Shown here: positions 9,059 to 18,240 of the stretch, piece by piece
Layout: every line of letters starts with the position of its first letter
How positions within the stretch are numbered: position 1 is the stretch's first letter
Translations under genes and position numbers: made by a program
NCBI RefSeq assembly: GCF_965661665.1
Contig: NZ_CBFIEO010000012.1
Location: forward strand, 31,051 to 95,050
DNA from: Cognatiyoonia sp965661665
GTDB lineage: Bacteria > Pseudomonadota > Alphaproteobacteria > Rhodobacterales > Rhodobacteraceae
DNA length: 64,000 bases
Reading direction: 5' to 3'
Notes under the pieces: generated by a model
Database searches by the model: none
What the model saw: only the letters and a program-made list of their open reading frames with translations
Told to the model about the DNA's origin: nothing

Positions 9059-10386
9059 TGAGCGTCCTCCTCACTTGCGACGACCCAGCCTGTGACGGCT
9101 TGGTCCTTGTTGAAGACTTTGGCGGCCACGGCTTTGATATCCTCCGCTGTCACGGCTTGCAGGACATCCGGCCACGCCTGCACGTCTTCCACGGTCAGGC
9201 TTTGCGTCAGGGCCGCGCCATAGCGGCGGGCGAGGCCCTGCATATCGTCCTTGGCATAAATCTCCGACGCGCGAAGCTGTGTGCGGATCGCTTCCATGCG
9301 TTCTGGGTCAATCTCTGCCTCCATGAAATCGGCCATCACCTGATCCATCGCGGCTTCCGCTTCGGATAGAGTTACGCCTTCGGTCGGGACGACTGTGACA
9401 CTGAAGGAGCTTTCATCAAGCGCACTGCCGGAATAGCCCGCACCAGTGTAGACGGCGGTGTTGGTGTCGAATTGCAGGGCTTTCCCAAGCGCGGACGTGA
9501 AAGGCGACCCGCCCAAAAGTTCGGCCAGATAGACCAAAGCGGCGGCTTCCTCTTGCGCGCCGGGGTTGCGCTCTGGGGCAAGGTAGCTGCGCGTGACGTA
9601 AGGCTGCGCGACGCGGGCATCGACATAAGTGATCCGGCGTTCGGCCCTTTGCGGCGGCTCTTCTGGGCGCAGGCGCTCGGGCAGGTTCGGTTCTGATGGG
9701 ATCACGCCATAGTACTTATCGGCGAGCGCTTTCACCTCTTCAGGCTCAACATCGCCCGCGACGATCAGGATTGCGTTGTTGGGAGAGTAGTAGAGGTCAT
9801 AGAAATCAAGCGCATCCTGAAGCTCCAACTGCTCCATCTCGTGCTTCCAGCCGATGATTGGCACACCGTAGCGATGATTTTGGTAAAGGGCAGCGCGGAA
9901 CTGTTCTCGTGCGAGCGCATTGGCGTTGTTTTCGGTGCGTTGGTTACGCTCTTCAAGCACCACTTGCCGCTCCTTCTCAATGTCGGCCTCGGCGATCCGC
10001 AGGTTGTTCATGCGGTTGGATTCCATGTCCATCATCAGCTCAAGCCGGTCGGCGGCGATGCGTTGGAAATAGGCGGTATAGTCGTAGCTGGTGAAGGCGT
10101 TGTCCGACCCGCCGTTGGCCGCAACGGTGGCGGAGAATTCGCCAGATTCCAGCTTGTCAGTTGCTTTGAACAACAAGTGCTCCAGAAAATGCGCAACGCC
10201 AGAGGCGCCAACGGGTTCGTCAGCTGATCCGATTTTGTACCACAGCATGTGTACGACGACAGGCGCGCGGTGATCTTCGATCACGACGACCTCCATCCCG
10301 TTTTCGAGCATGTAGGTGGTGACTTCTTCGGCTTGGGCGCTCAGTGGCGCGACGACAAACGCGAGGGCCGCAAGAATTCGGCGCAT
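9055..10386 (-). CDS. M16 family zinc metallopeptidase, catalytic subunit
   Basis: A 443-residue exported peptidase: a signal peptide of about 19 residues ending in AQA, then the M16 active-site motif HFLEH near residue 66-70 with the distal zinc-ligand region (ERQVVLEERNQR). The C-terminal lobe carries a degenerate R-x-x-Y region (FDTNTAVYTGAGYSG). The frame opens six bases earlier at a TTG, but the ATG at 10386 has AAGGA six bases upstream and is preferred. Together with the overlapping inactive paralogue it should form a periplasmic heterodimeric peptidase, a common arrangement in alphaproteobacteria. Confidence 0.93.
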   Translation of the reverse strand: MRRILAALAFVVAPLSAQAEEVTTYMLENGMEVVVIEDHRAPVVVHMLWYKIGSADEPVGASGVAHFLEHLLFKATDKLESGEFSATVAANGGSDNAFTSYDYTAYFQRIAADRLELMMDMESNRMNNLRIAEADIEKERQVVLEERNQRTENNANALAREQFRAALYQNHRYGVPIIGWKHEMEQLELQDALDFYDLYYSPNNAILIVAGDVEPEEVKALADKYYGVIPSEPNLPERLRPEEPPQRAERRITYVDARVAQPYVTRSYLAPERNPGAQEEAAALVYLAELLGGSPFTSALGKALQFDTNTAVYTGAGYSGSALDESSFSVTVVPTEGVTLSEAEAAMDQVMADFMEAEIDPERMEAIRTQLRASEIYAKDDMQGLARRYGAALTQSLTVEDVQAWPDVLQAVTAEDIKAVAAKVFNKDQAVTGWVVASEEDAQ

Positions 10387-10473
10387 GGGCAATCCTTTGA
10401 CTGACTTCGTTGCGGTTCAACTTACGTCAGATGTCCGGCGCTTCAAGTCGCCATACGCGGTTGTGAAGTTTTG

Positions 10474-10974
10474 CTACTGAGGCGGAGCGGAAGGGGTTGC
10501 AACGCCAGCGGCGCGGAAGCGCTCAAGCTCTGCGTAGGCATCAAGCGCCTGACGACGGTAGGCGGAGAAATAGCGATCCCGCCCGAGGAAGTTAAAAACG
10601 TTGAGGTATTTCGCCCGCTTGCGCAGGGCTTCATCCTCTGCTGACAAGGTCGCGCGGATTTCGGCAAGCACGCCGTAGCGGCTGGCTGTGGCTACCAAGG
10701 CACTGTCGCTTGCTGGGACGCCGCCCGCAAAAGCGCGGGAGGGCGATCCGCCCAAAGCGGCAATCGCATTCGCGTTTGGATTGATGTCAGTACTGTTGCT
10801 GCCGCCGGGTGTCGGCTCCGGCAAAGTCGCCGTATCTGGCAGGGTCAAAGGGGCGCCCGGTGTCACACCAAATTCATCCGGTCCGCCTGTATCCGAGCGC
10901 ATGTCACGCAGTGGACGATCACTGGCGCAGGCCGCAAGCCCAACCACCATCAACGCCAAAACAATAGACCGCAT
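10474..10974 (-). CDS. DUF3035 lipoprotein
   Basis: A 166-residue lipoprotein: signal peptide with lipobox ending GLAAC (Cys near residue 16-17), a Pro/Thr/Gly-rich linker, and a C-terminal basic helical segment (RKRAKYLNVFNFLGRDRYFSAYRRQAL). It is recognised as the DUF3035 family, which sits between lspA and the M16 pair in related genomes. The frame opens at a GTG one codon earlier; the ATG with AGGGGA upstream is taken. A role in the outer envelope is inferred only from the lipobox and from lspA, the lipoprotein signal peptidase, lying directly upstream. Confidence 0.8.
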   Translation of the reverse strand: MRSIVLALMVVGLAACASDRPLRDMRSDTGGPDEFGVTPGAPLTLPDTATLPEPTPGGSNSTDINPNANAIAALGGSPSRAFAGGVPASDSALVATASRYGVLAEIRATLSAEDEALRKRAKYLNVFNFLGRDRYFSAYRRQALDAYAELERFRAAGVATPSAPPQ

Positions 10975-11056
10975 CACACGTCCCCTACTTGCCTTACTAC
11001 GTCTTTAACCGATCCGGAGTCTGGCGTCACGCAGGAGTTTTCCTCTGCGTTTGTTT

Positions 11057-11542
11057 TCACTTCTTTGACGCGGCTTTCTTGGCTTTGGGATCGGGCAGAA
11101 ATGCTAGCCCAACCGCCCCTGCAAAAATCGCGATGTCTGCGACGTTGAACGCGTAGGGGTTGTAGTAGCCGCAGCAGGTGACATTGAGAAAATCCGCAAC
11201 CGCGCCATATGCCACGCGGTCAATAACATTGCCTAGCGCACCGCCCACGAGCAATCCACCAGCGATATAGCCCAGCCGCGTGCTGCGGGTGCGGTGCAGC
11301 CAAATCAGCACGGCCACAACGATGGCAATCGACACGACGATCAAGACCCAGCGCATATCGAACTCAGCAAACAAGCCGAAATTCACTCCGCGATTCCACG
11401 CTGTACGGAATTCAACCAGTCCAGGTAGGATGGAGATCCGCCCTTCATCGGTGTTAGGCAGGTCCAGCCATTGGACAACCACCCATTTTGACGCCTGATC
11501 GACGACGAAAACGATGAAAGCTGTCCAATAAAGCAATTGCAT
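11057..11542 (-). CDS. lspA: Lipoprotein signal peptidase (signal peptidase II)
   Basis: A 161-residue inner-membrane aspartic protease that cleaves prolipoprotein signal peptides. Four hydrophobic segments are visible, and both catalytic aspartates sit in their conserved boxes: GNVIDRVAYGAVADF (about residues 105-119) and FNVADIAIF (about 133-141). Length and motif order are those of LspA. It starts 5 bases after the purH stop and precedes the DUF3035 lipoprotein gene, a likely substrate. Confidence 0.97.
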   Translation of the reverse strand: MQLLYWTAFIVFVVDQASKWVVVQWLDLPNTDEGRISILPGLVEFRTAWNRGVNFGLFAEFDMRWVLIVVSIAIVVAVLIWLHRTRSTRLGYIAGGLLVGGALGNVIDRVAYGAVADFLNVTCCGYYNPYAFNVADIAIFAGAVGLAFLPDPKAKKAASKK

Positions 11543-11547
11543 AACGC

Positions 11548-13137
11548 TTAGTGCCGGAAGTGGCGCATCCCTGTAAAGACCATGGCGATCTCCGCCTCAT
11601 CCGCGGCGGCGATCACCTCATCATCGCGCATGGAGCCACCGGGCTGGATAACGCTAGTTGCGCCCGCGGCGACAGCTTCGAGCAGGCCGTCAGCAAAAGG
11701 GAAAAAGGCGTCGGACGCCACGGCGGAGCCTTGGGTGAGCGGCTCAGGAAGGTCTATCGCCTCCGCCATACGCTCTGCTTTCTTGGCGGCGATCAAGGCA
11801 CTGTCGAGGCGGGACATCTGGCCCGCACCGACGCCGACGGTTGCTTTGTCTTTCACATAGACGATGGCGTTGGATTTGACGTGTTTGGCGACTTTCCAAG
11901 CGAACAGAAGGTCTTCCATCTGCGCATCCGTTGGTTTGACCTTGGTGACGACTTTCAGATCTTCCATGCCGACAAACCCATTGTCTTTGTGTTGCACCAG
12001 CATGCCACCAGCTACTTGGCGGTAGGTCAAACCGCCCTCGCGCGTTTTGGGCAAGCCTTCGGTGGTCAGAAGGCGCAGGTTCTTTTTGGCTGCAAACACC
12101 GCCTTCGCGGCGTCGGACGCACCGGGGGCGATCACAACCTCGGTAAAGATGCCGGTGATTTCTTTCGCGGTTTCCTTATCCAACGGCATGTTCATCGCGA
12201 TGATCCCGCCGAACGCACTGGTGCGGTCGCAGTCAAAGGCGTTGCGATAGGCCTCCAGCAGTGTCGCGCCTTTGGCGACACCGCAAGGGTTGGCGTGTTT
12301 GATTATGGCGACAGCTGGGCTGTCCGCCGGATCAAACTCTGCCACCAGTTCAAACGCGGCATCGGTGTCGTTGATGTTGTTGTAGGACAGTTCTTTGCCC
12401 TGATGCTGCACTGCTGTTGCAACGCCGGGGCGTTCCGTGCCATCGGTGTAAAAGCTCGCTGATTGGTGCGGGTTTTCACCATAGCGCAGCGTTTGCGCCA
12501 ATGTGCCAGTAAAGCTGCGGCGGCGCGGGGCGTCGGCATCAATTGCGTCAGCCATCCATGAGCTGACGGCGGTGTCATAGGCCGCGGTGCGGGCATAGGC
12601 GGTTTGTGCCAGACGTTGACGCAAAGCCAGCGTCGTTTGCCCGTCATTGGCCGCCATGTCCGATAGGACGGCGTCATAATCCTCAACATCGGTGACAACG
12701 TTCACAAAAGCGTGGTTCTTGGCCGCAGACCGGATCATAGCCGGGCCGCCGATATCAATGTTTTCGATACAAGTGTCGAAGTCCGCACCTTTGGCGACTG
12801 TTTCTTCAAAGGGATAAAGGTTCACGACCAGCAGATCGATTTCGCCAATTCCATGCTCTGCCATTGCAGCGACATGGCCGTCGTTGTCACGACGCGCGAG
12901 CAAGCCACCGTGCACGACGGGGTGAAGCGTCTTTACGCGGCCATCCATCATCTCTGGAAAGCCTGTGACCTCTGCCACGTCCGTAACCTCAAGCCCTGCA
13001 TCGCGCATCGCTTCTGCAGACCCGCCCGTCGACAAAAGCTGAACGCCGTGGCCCGCCAAGGCTTTGGCCAAATCAATCATGCCTGTTTTGTCAGATACAG
13101 AAATCAGCGCGCGCCGCACTGGGTGAAGGTCGGTCAT
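11548..13137 (-). CDS. purH: Bifunctional AICAR transformylase/IMP cyclohydrolase PurH
   Basis: A 529-residue enzyme that carries out the last two steps of de novo purine synthesis, AICAR formylation and ring closure to IMP. The N-terminal IMP cyclohydrolase (MGS-like) domain shows SDKTGMIDLAKAL and LLSTGGSAEAM within the first 45 residues. The AICAR transformylase domain has the signature IKHANPCGVA near residue 275 and the C-terminal block MRDDEVIAAADEA. Length is normal. It lies between the heparinase-like gene (18 bases upstream) and lspA. Confidence 0.98.
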   Translation of the reverse strand: MTDLHPVRRALISVSDKTGMIDLAKALAGHGVQLLSTGGSAEAMRDAGLEVTDVAEVTGFPEMMDGRVKTLHPVVHGGLLARRDNDGHVAAMAEHGIGEIDLLVVNLYPFEETVAKGADFDTCIENIDIGGPAMIRSAAKNHAFVNVVTDVEDYDAVLSDMAANDGQTTLALRQRLAQTAYARTAAYDTAVSSWMADAIDADAPRRRSFTGTLAQTLRYGENPHQSASFYTDGTERPGVATAVQHQGKELSYNNINDTDAAFELVAEFDPADSPAVAIIKHANPCGVAKGATLLEAYRNAFDCDRTSAFGGIIAMNMPLDKETAKEITGIFTEVVIAPGASDAAKAVFAAKKNLRLLTTEGLPKTREGGLTYRQVAGGMLVQHKDNGFVGMEDLKVVTKVKPTDAQMEDLLFAWKVAKHVKSNAIVYVKDKATVGVGAGQMSRLDSALIAAKKAERMAEAIDLPEPLTQGSAVASDAFFPFADGLLEAVAAGATSVIQPGGSMRDDEVIAAADEAEIAMVFTGMRHFRH

Positions 13138-13155
13138 GGAGCATCCCCGCTTTGC

Positions 13156-14907
13156 CTAGTCATCCAGATCCGTGGGCTGAGCCGGGGCAAGGTCACGCAC
13201 AACATCAGGCGTGTCCTGCGCCTTGGTCAACGACCAACGGACGCGGGTCGCATAGTTCATTGTGCGGGCGGATAAAACCACCTGTTTGGTGGCACGGGGC
13301 TTTAATCGCCCATTTTCCATATAAACGCTGGGTTCAAGAGAAAGTTCGGCAACCCCATCATGCCGAAAGACCCAGATTTCGCCTGATTTTAAGGCAAGGG
13401 ATACGGCAGCGCTACCAAGGTCGATCATCGCATCGACGTCTGGGTGTAGGTGGAAGCGGATCGAAAAGCGGATGCCTTCGAGGTTGCTCTTTTCGACAGC
13501 CTTGGCAAATCGCGTCTCATCATCGGCATCGAGGGTTGTGATCAAATCCTCCCCCGCGATCCCGCGCCCATCGAGCGTGACATCAAGTGTCCGCGCGTGG
13601 GTGAGGCCGTGCGTGGGTTGGAATCCGTTGTGAGACAGTTCGACCCTGTCGCCGTCATCGAGCCGCGAGAATTCGCATTGCACCCGTTTCGGGCGGTCAA
13701 CGAGCAGTTCTTGCGCTACGGTGTAGAGCTTGCTAGGGCGGCCGAGGCGGGATGAGGAATAGCCATCAATGCAAAGCGTCGAATGGCTTGGCGTCGCGCG
13801 ACCCGCTCTGCGCCATTCAGGACCAAAACTTTGGCCGGAGCCGCAATTGACGATCAAAGCGCGGCGACCTGAGGTGAGTTCGAACGCTAATGTACAGGCA
13901 TGCGCATTGACGGAAGCATCGCCTTTCGGTGGGGCGGCGGCATCGACGATCAATGAAAGACGCCCCGGGCTGAGACGGGCAAAGCCCATCAAAAAGCTGC
14001 TACTTGGAATAGTTTTGTTGCGCGATGTGGCGAGCGCGTGATCCAAACGCCCTTCGACACCGCGACCACCCCCGTGGAACCGTGCCAACCCTCCGTCAGA
14101 ATGGCGCAGTGCCCGCAGCGTTGGCGCGATCCGATCAATCGCATTTTGCACGCTAATGGGCGGTGTTTGGCCTGCTTCTGATATCGCCAGCGTTGCCCAA
14201 TTGAGCAATGTGAAGACTTCCAGTAGCGCTTCAGGGTTGCGGGTGGCGATGCCCCCGACCGCATCAATGGCGGTCGTACAATCATCGGCCAAGGCTTGCA
14301 CGGCGGGGGCCACGTATTGCTCCATCCCCTCAAGCGACAGACCGGCGTAGATCATCCCTGTGATCGCTTCGAACCGCTGCAATCCTGGTGTGGCCGTGTG
14401 CCAGCGGCGGGAGAGGAAGATGGTTTGTTGGCCCAAGCTGCGAAAGTACGCTTTGGAACTTTCCGAATCCGTGCCCCGCAACAGGAATAATCCGTGATTG
14501 ATCCATCGGATCAAGCGGCGGCCTACAGTGTCAGGCGTCCAGCCAACGGTGCGACCATCGCCATAGCGATCGATCCAGTCCTGCACCCACATCTGCGCCT
14601 TTTCGCGGGCACGGACATCACCGACAGCGACCAGATCATCGAGCCATGTGCAGCCGTGGAGTTCATCTAAAACCAATGCATTATTGGCAGGCACATCCCA
14701 AACGGATTTGTCAGGCGCTTCCGTCAGGACGCCAGAGAACAGATAATCCCCAGCTAAAAGCTGACGACCACGTGCCATGCGGCCAATCGTGCGGGGTTCA
14801 GGCTGTTGAACAAAGGCAGTGGCAGGTCGCACACGGGCGGCACGCCGCGCGTGAACGCGGTGCATGAACGCAATACGGCGGCCCCGCCATGTCTGCGAAT
14901 CTGTCAC
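13156..14907 (-). CDS. Heparinase II/III family protein
   Basis: A 583-residue protein with an N-terminal alpha-helical region and a C-terminal beta-sandwich, as in heparinase II/III-like polysaccharide lyases. The recognisable landmark is the central segment with FHGGGRG (about 270) and the block RALIVNCGSG followed by PSHSTLCIDGYSSS. There is no obvious signal peptide. The GTG start has GAGG eight bases upstream. In Rhodobacteraceae this gene is regularly found between the rsmB-like gene and purH. The family degrades uronic-acid polysaccharides, but substrate and location here are unknown. Confidence 0.85.
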   Translation of the reverse strand: MTDSQTWRGRRIAFMHRVHARRAARVRPATAFVQQPEPRTIGRMARGRQLLAGDYLFSGVLTEAPDKSVWDVPANNALVLDELHGCTWLDDLVAVGDVRAREKAQMWVQDWIDRYGDGRTVGWTPDTVGRRLIRWINHGLFLLRGTDSESSKAYFRSLGQQTIFLSRRWHTATPGLQRFEAITGMIYAGLSLEGMEQYVAPAVQALADDCTTAIDAVGGIATRNPEALLEVFTLLNWATLAISEAGQTPPISVQNAIDRIAPTLRALRHSDGGLARFHGGGRGVEGRLDHALATSRNKTIPSSSFLMGFARLSPGRLSLIVDAAAPPKGDASVNAHACTLAFELTSGRRALIVNCGSGQSFGPEWRRAGRATPSHSTLCIDGYSSSRLGRPSKLYTVAQELLVDRPKRVQCEFSRLDDGDRVELSHNGFQPTHGLTHARTLDVTLDGRGIAGEDLITTLDADDETRFAKAVEKSNLEGIRFSIRFHLHPDVDAMIDLGSAAVSLALKSGEIWVFRHDGVAELSLEPSVYMENGRLKPRATKQVVLSARTMNYATRVRWSLTKAQDTPDVVRDLAPAQPTDLDD

Positions 14908-14976
14908 GATGTTTGCCTCTAGCTGCGCGTTAAGCGCTTATCTTTGAGGGCAGTCTAATCGCAGATTTGGCACAAG

Positions 14977-16248
14977 TCACGCAGGCTTTGTTAGGACGGC
15001 AACAAAGAACCCATCCATGCCACCTGCGTCCGCCCAGTAATCGGGGCGCAGGCGCAAACCGCCCTCCTCTGTGATCCACGCGGGATCGATCCACGGCTTG
15101 TCGAGCGCTTTGCGATCTACAGTGAGGCCGAGGTGGCGGTTCAGGGCCTTTTCCACCTGTACCTCGCCTTCATCGGGCAAGAGCGAACAGGTGCAGAAAA
15201 CAAGCGTTCCGCCGGGGCGGAGAAGTGTGAGCGCGTGATCGATCATGCGTTCCTGTATGTCGAAGAGCGCCATAAATTCGGACCCGTCCTTGGCGTAGGG
15301 TAGATCGGGATGGCGGCGGATCGTACCAGTGGCAGAGCATGGCGCGTCAACCAAGATCGCGTCGAAGCCAGTTTCCGCATAATCGAATGCATCAGACACG
15401 ACCATATCAGCCTTTAGACCCGTCCGTTTCAAGTTTTCCTGCACGCGGATCATACGCCCCTCCGACACATCAACCGCTGTCGCCTCCGCCCCCGCTGCGG
15501 CAAGTTGCAAGGTTTTGCCCCCAGGTGCGGCGCAAAGGTCGAGCGCCCGCATCCCCGGCTTGGGGTCGAGCAATTTCACGGGGATGGAGGCAGCGGCGTC
15601 TTGCACCCACCACGCCCCCTCCACAAACCCTGCAAGTTTGGAAACTTGTCCAGCGTCGGCCAGTCGAACCGTGCCATTGGGCAAGACGACGCCACCGGTG
15701 GCGCGGGCCACGTCTGCGGGATCACCCTTGGCCGACAAATTCAGAGGTGCGCCAACAAAATGCGCCTTTTCAATCCCCGCAACCGCCTTTTGGCCCCAAG
15801 CTTCGATCAGCGGTTGGCGCAGCCATTTGGGCAGGATGGGAACGGCGGATTTGCCCCAATCGTCGGCGACGTCGGTCGAAATTTTTCGTAAGACCGCATT
15901 GACCAATCCTTTCAGCCCCTGCGACTTTTTGTTTCGGGCGACAATCTCCACATAACTGTTCACGACGCCATGCGCAGCGCCATACAGCGCCAGTTCAACA
16001 ACACCCATCCGCAAGGCGTTCTGCACGAAGTCGGACGGCTTTTTCTTCACATGCGGGCGGATCAGTTTGTCTGCACGGTCAAGCCCACGCAGCGTTCCGT
16101 TGGCCAGTCGTTGTGCACGGGCACGATCGTCGGGTGCCAGATCATCAAGCGCACCTGCGCCCAACGCCTCGGACATTAAGCGCCCCTCTGTCGTGACCTG
16201 TTGCAGAAGGTTATGCGCTGCTTTGCGTGCCGCCAGCCCCGTTTGCAT
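14977..16248 (-). CDS. rsmB: RsmB/NOP family rRNA (cytosine-5-)-methyltransferase
   Basis: A 423-residue protein with an N-terminal NusB-like RNA-binding domain and a C-terminal SAM-dependent methyltransferase. The SAM-binding motif is DLCAAPGGKTLQLA (about residue 240). The two RNA m5C catalytic cysteines are visible in VDAPCSATGT and FCTCSLLPDEGE. The frame extends 12 bases upstream to a GTG; the ATG at 16248 is preferred because the family begins at this point. It heads the long minus-strand operon ending with rmuC and is divergent from the DUF1674 gene. The exact rRNA target is inferred. Confidence 0.9.
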   Translation of the reverse strand: MQTGLAARKAAHNLLQQVTTEGRLMSEALGAGALDDLAPDDRARAQRLANGTLRGLDRADKLIRPHVKKKPSDFVQNALRMGVVELALYGAAHGVVNSYVEIVARNKKSQGLKGLVNAVLRKISTDVADDWGKSAVPILPKWLRQPLIEAWGQKAVAGIEKAHFVGAPLNLSAKGDPADVARATGGVVLPNGTVRLADAGQVSKLAGFVEGAWWVQDAAASIPVKLLDPKPGMRALDLCAAPGGKTLQLAAAGAEATAVDVSEGRMIRVQENLKRTGLKADMVVSDAFDYAETGFDAILVDAPCSATGTIRRHPDLPYAKDGSEFMALFDIQERMIDHALTLLRPGGTLVFCTCSLLPDEGEVQVEKALNRHLGLTVDRKALDKPWIDPAWITEEGGLRLRPDYWADAGGMDGFFVAVLTKPA

Positions 16249-16297
16249 GATCCTATCCACCCCTTGCTCAGCCGTGGGACGGGGTTATATCACGTTC

Positions 16298-16498
16298 GTG
16301 ACCGTCACAAGGAAAACGCCTATAACAGACGCCCCCAAAGATCTGCCGCCCGCCGCCCAGCGCGCGCTTGCCGAAGCAGAAGAACGCCGGAAAAAGGCGA
16401 AAGCGTTGGAGATGTCCCCAGAAAGCGGCGGCCCCAGCGGACCCGAGCCCGTGCGATACGGCGACTGGGAAAAGAAGGGTATCGCGGTTGATTTCTAA
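16298..16498 (+). CDS. DUF1674 protein, succinate dehydrogenase assembly factor 4 (SDHAF4)-like
   Basis: A 66-residue protein beginning at a GTG. The C-terminal signature GPEPVRYGDWEKKGIAVDF, with the preceding GGPSG, is diagnostic for DUF1674, the bacterial relatives of the mitochondrial factor that helps insert the flavinylated SdhA subunit. The N-terminal half is charged and probably flexible. No sdh genes are in the window, so the link to complex II rests on the family. The reading frame is open much further upstream, but that part is antisense to the rsmB-like gene. Confidence 0.8.
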   Translation: MTVTRKTPITDAPKDLPPAAQRALAEAEERRKKAKALEMSPESGGPSGPEPVRYGDWEKKGIAVDF

Positions 16499-16576
16499 GC
16501 TGCGGGGACTTCGATAGTGTTAAGTAGTATTTTCAAGACGATGGAAACGGCGCAATTTTAAAACTTCATTTATTTG

Positions 16577-16888
16577 ATGGGGATAGTTTTTGCTGTATTC
16601 GCCATCGGCAGCGTTTTTGTTGTGTTTAGTTATTATGGCCGCGCGAGAGAAAATGCGGGAAACAATTGGACGCTGTTATTCGCGACTTGGCGGGACAGCT
16701 TAACGATTACGCTGCTTTTCGTAGCAGAAGGTTTGCTATTCAGAGCCTCTGAGTTTCAAAGTCTCAGTCAAAATTATCCAGACACGCTACTGCTGTATTT
16801 TCCGGTGATGGCTTAAGTACTTTCAAGCGTCTTGCTGGTCTTAACGTTTGTCGTGGCCTCACTCAGAATAATCGCAATCTCAAGGTAG
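16577..16888 (+). pseudogene. Small membrane protein interrupted by an in-frame TAA
   Basis: An ATG at 16577 opens 79 codons with one or two hydrophobic helices (an N-terminal one starting GIVFAVFAIGSVFVVFSYYG and one near the middle), ending in TAA at 16814-16816. The same frame continues for 23 codons with a typical membrane helix followed by basic residues (VLLVLTFVVASLRIIAISR) to a TAG at 16886. This suggests a 103-codon three-helix protein with a nonsense mutation. It could also be a genuine shorter protein. It fills a 419-base gap, AT-richer than its surroundings, between the DUF1674 gene and the next minus-strand gene. No homologue is recognised. Confidence 0.4.
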
Positions 16889-16917
16889 CTCGCCAGTAAA
16901 GGCAAAATTGATATCGA

Positions 16918-17283
16918 TTAACGCAGCATAAACGACGCGCTGTCGCCTGCGCCGCGGTCAACAGTGAACCGCATTTCGTTGCCGTTGCGGATTTCGACGA
17001 GTTGGCAGTTATAGGGAATATCACGCTCCCCCCACATCATCTGGCGGCAGAAATAGCCGTCCTGCCAACTCCAATCGCCCGTCACATCGCGGCCAGCCAC
17101 GCGGCCGACTATGGTTCCTTGAGGGGTCACAGTTAGCGCCAGGCCATAGAGACGGTTGGAGAGGTTCTTGCTGCTGAGATACGACATAAACTCAGCCTCA
17201 TCGGTGACAAGCCGATAATCCGCCAAAGCGGGAGCCGCAAAAAGCGCGAGTGCGACAGCCAGACTGATTTTGCGTGCAAACAT
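16918..17283 (-). CDS. Hypothetical secreted protein downstream of dapB
   Basis: A 121-residue protein with a clear signal peptide (cleavage after ALA near residue 21) and a mature part of about 100 residues. The mature part has two cysteines (in GYFCRQ and YNCQL) that could form a disulfide and a beta-rich pattern (GRVAGRDVTGDWSWQDGYF). It is probably periplasmic. It lies 50 bases downstream of dapB on the same strand, and homologues in this position are common in Rhodobacteraceae, which has led to transfer of the dapB name to it; it has no nucleotide-binding motif. Function unknown. Confidence 0.75.
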   Translation of the reverse strand: MFARKISLAVALALFAAPALADYRLVTDEAEFMSYLSSKNLSNRLYGLALTVTPQGTIVGRVAGRDVTGDWSWQDGYFCRQMMWGERDIPYNCQLVEIRNGNEMRFTVDRGAGDSASFMLR

Positions 17284-17333
17284 GGCAAACCTCTGTGGTA
17301 TGCCTATTTGTACGGTACTTTAGCCGATTTGGA

Positions 17334-18143
17334 TCACAGCCCCAAGACGTCCATCATGTCATAGGCCCCTGGATCTTTGTCCTGCGCCCAAAGTGCTGCC
17401 TTGAGCGCACCACGTGAAAAAATTCTGCGGTCAGCGGCCAGATGGCGCAGCACGATCCTCTCCCCCGCAGCGGCAAACATCACATCATGCTCACCCACGA
17501 TGTCGCCGCCTCGAATGGCGGAAAACCCAATATCACCACGCTTTCGCGCCCCGGTAATGCCATCGCGGCCACTGTCGCTGACGTCTTTTAGGACAACACC
17601 CCGCCCTGCGGCAGCAGCCTCCCCCAGCATCAAAGCTGTGCCAGAAGGGGCGTCCACTTTGTGATGATGATGTGCCTCGATTACTTCGATATCAAAGTCC
17701 TCATCCAGCGCTTTAGCGACCATTTCCGTCAGTTTGGTAAGCAAGTTTACGCCGAGCGACATGTTCCTAGCCCGCACAATTGGCGTATGCCGTGCGGCGC
17801 GGTCGATGGCGGCGACGTCGTCTTCGGTCATGCCCGTGGTGCCGATCACATGAACCGCGCGCGCCTGTGCCGCCAAGCCCGCGAAAGCGACGGTTGCTGC
17901 GGGAGACGTGAAATCAATGATCGCCTGTGCGTTGGCAAAGGCGTCAACCGGATCATAGGCCACGGTGACGCCGACCGCCGCGCCGCCCATTGCGGTGCCA
18001 ACATCTTGGCCCACCCAATCGTGGCCCTCCCGCTCAATCACGCCGGCAAGTTTGGCTTTGTCGCTCTCCAAAACCGTCTTAATCAGAATTTGCCCCATGC
18101 GGCCAGAGCCGCCGGTGATCACGATTCCAGGTAGGTCAGACAT
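17334..18143 (-). CDS. dapB: 4-hydroxy-tetrahydrodipicolinate reductase DapB
   Basis: A 269-residue cytoplasmic enzyme of the lysine/diaminopimelate pathway that reduces the product of DapA with NAD(P)H. The N-terminal Rossmann motif is GGSGRMGQ (residues 9-16), and the substrate-binding/catalytic block EAHHHHKVDAPSGTA lies near residue 155. The ATG at 18143 is chosen (GAGGG upstream; the protein then begins just before the Rossmann strand), although the frame is open 69 bases further. It is divergent from rbfA, with about 97 bases between the starts. Confidence 0.97.
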   Translation of the reverse strand: MSDLPGIVITGGSGRMGQILIKTVLESDKAKLAGVIEREGHDWVGQDVGTAMGGAAVGVTVAYDPVDAFANAQAIIDFTSPAATVAFAGLAAQARAVHVIGTTGMTEDDVAAIDRAARHTPIVRARNMSLGVNLLTKLTEMVAKALDEDFDIEVIEAHHHHKVDAPSGTALMLGEAAAAGRGVVLKDVSDSGRDGITGARKRGDIGFSAIRGGDIVGEHDVMFAAAGERIVLRHLAADRRIFSRGALKAALWAQDKDPGAYDMMDVLGL

Positions 18144-18240
18144 CTTCGCCCTCTTCTTTGTATGCCAAAGCACTAGCGGGCCACGCTGCAAAAGCAAAGC
18201 CCCGCTTGGCAATCGCTGCCCAAGTGCTTACATCGGCGCC

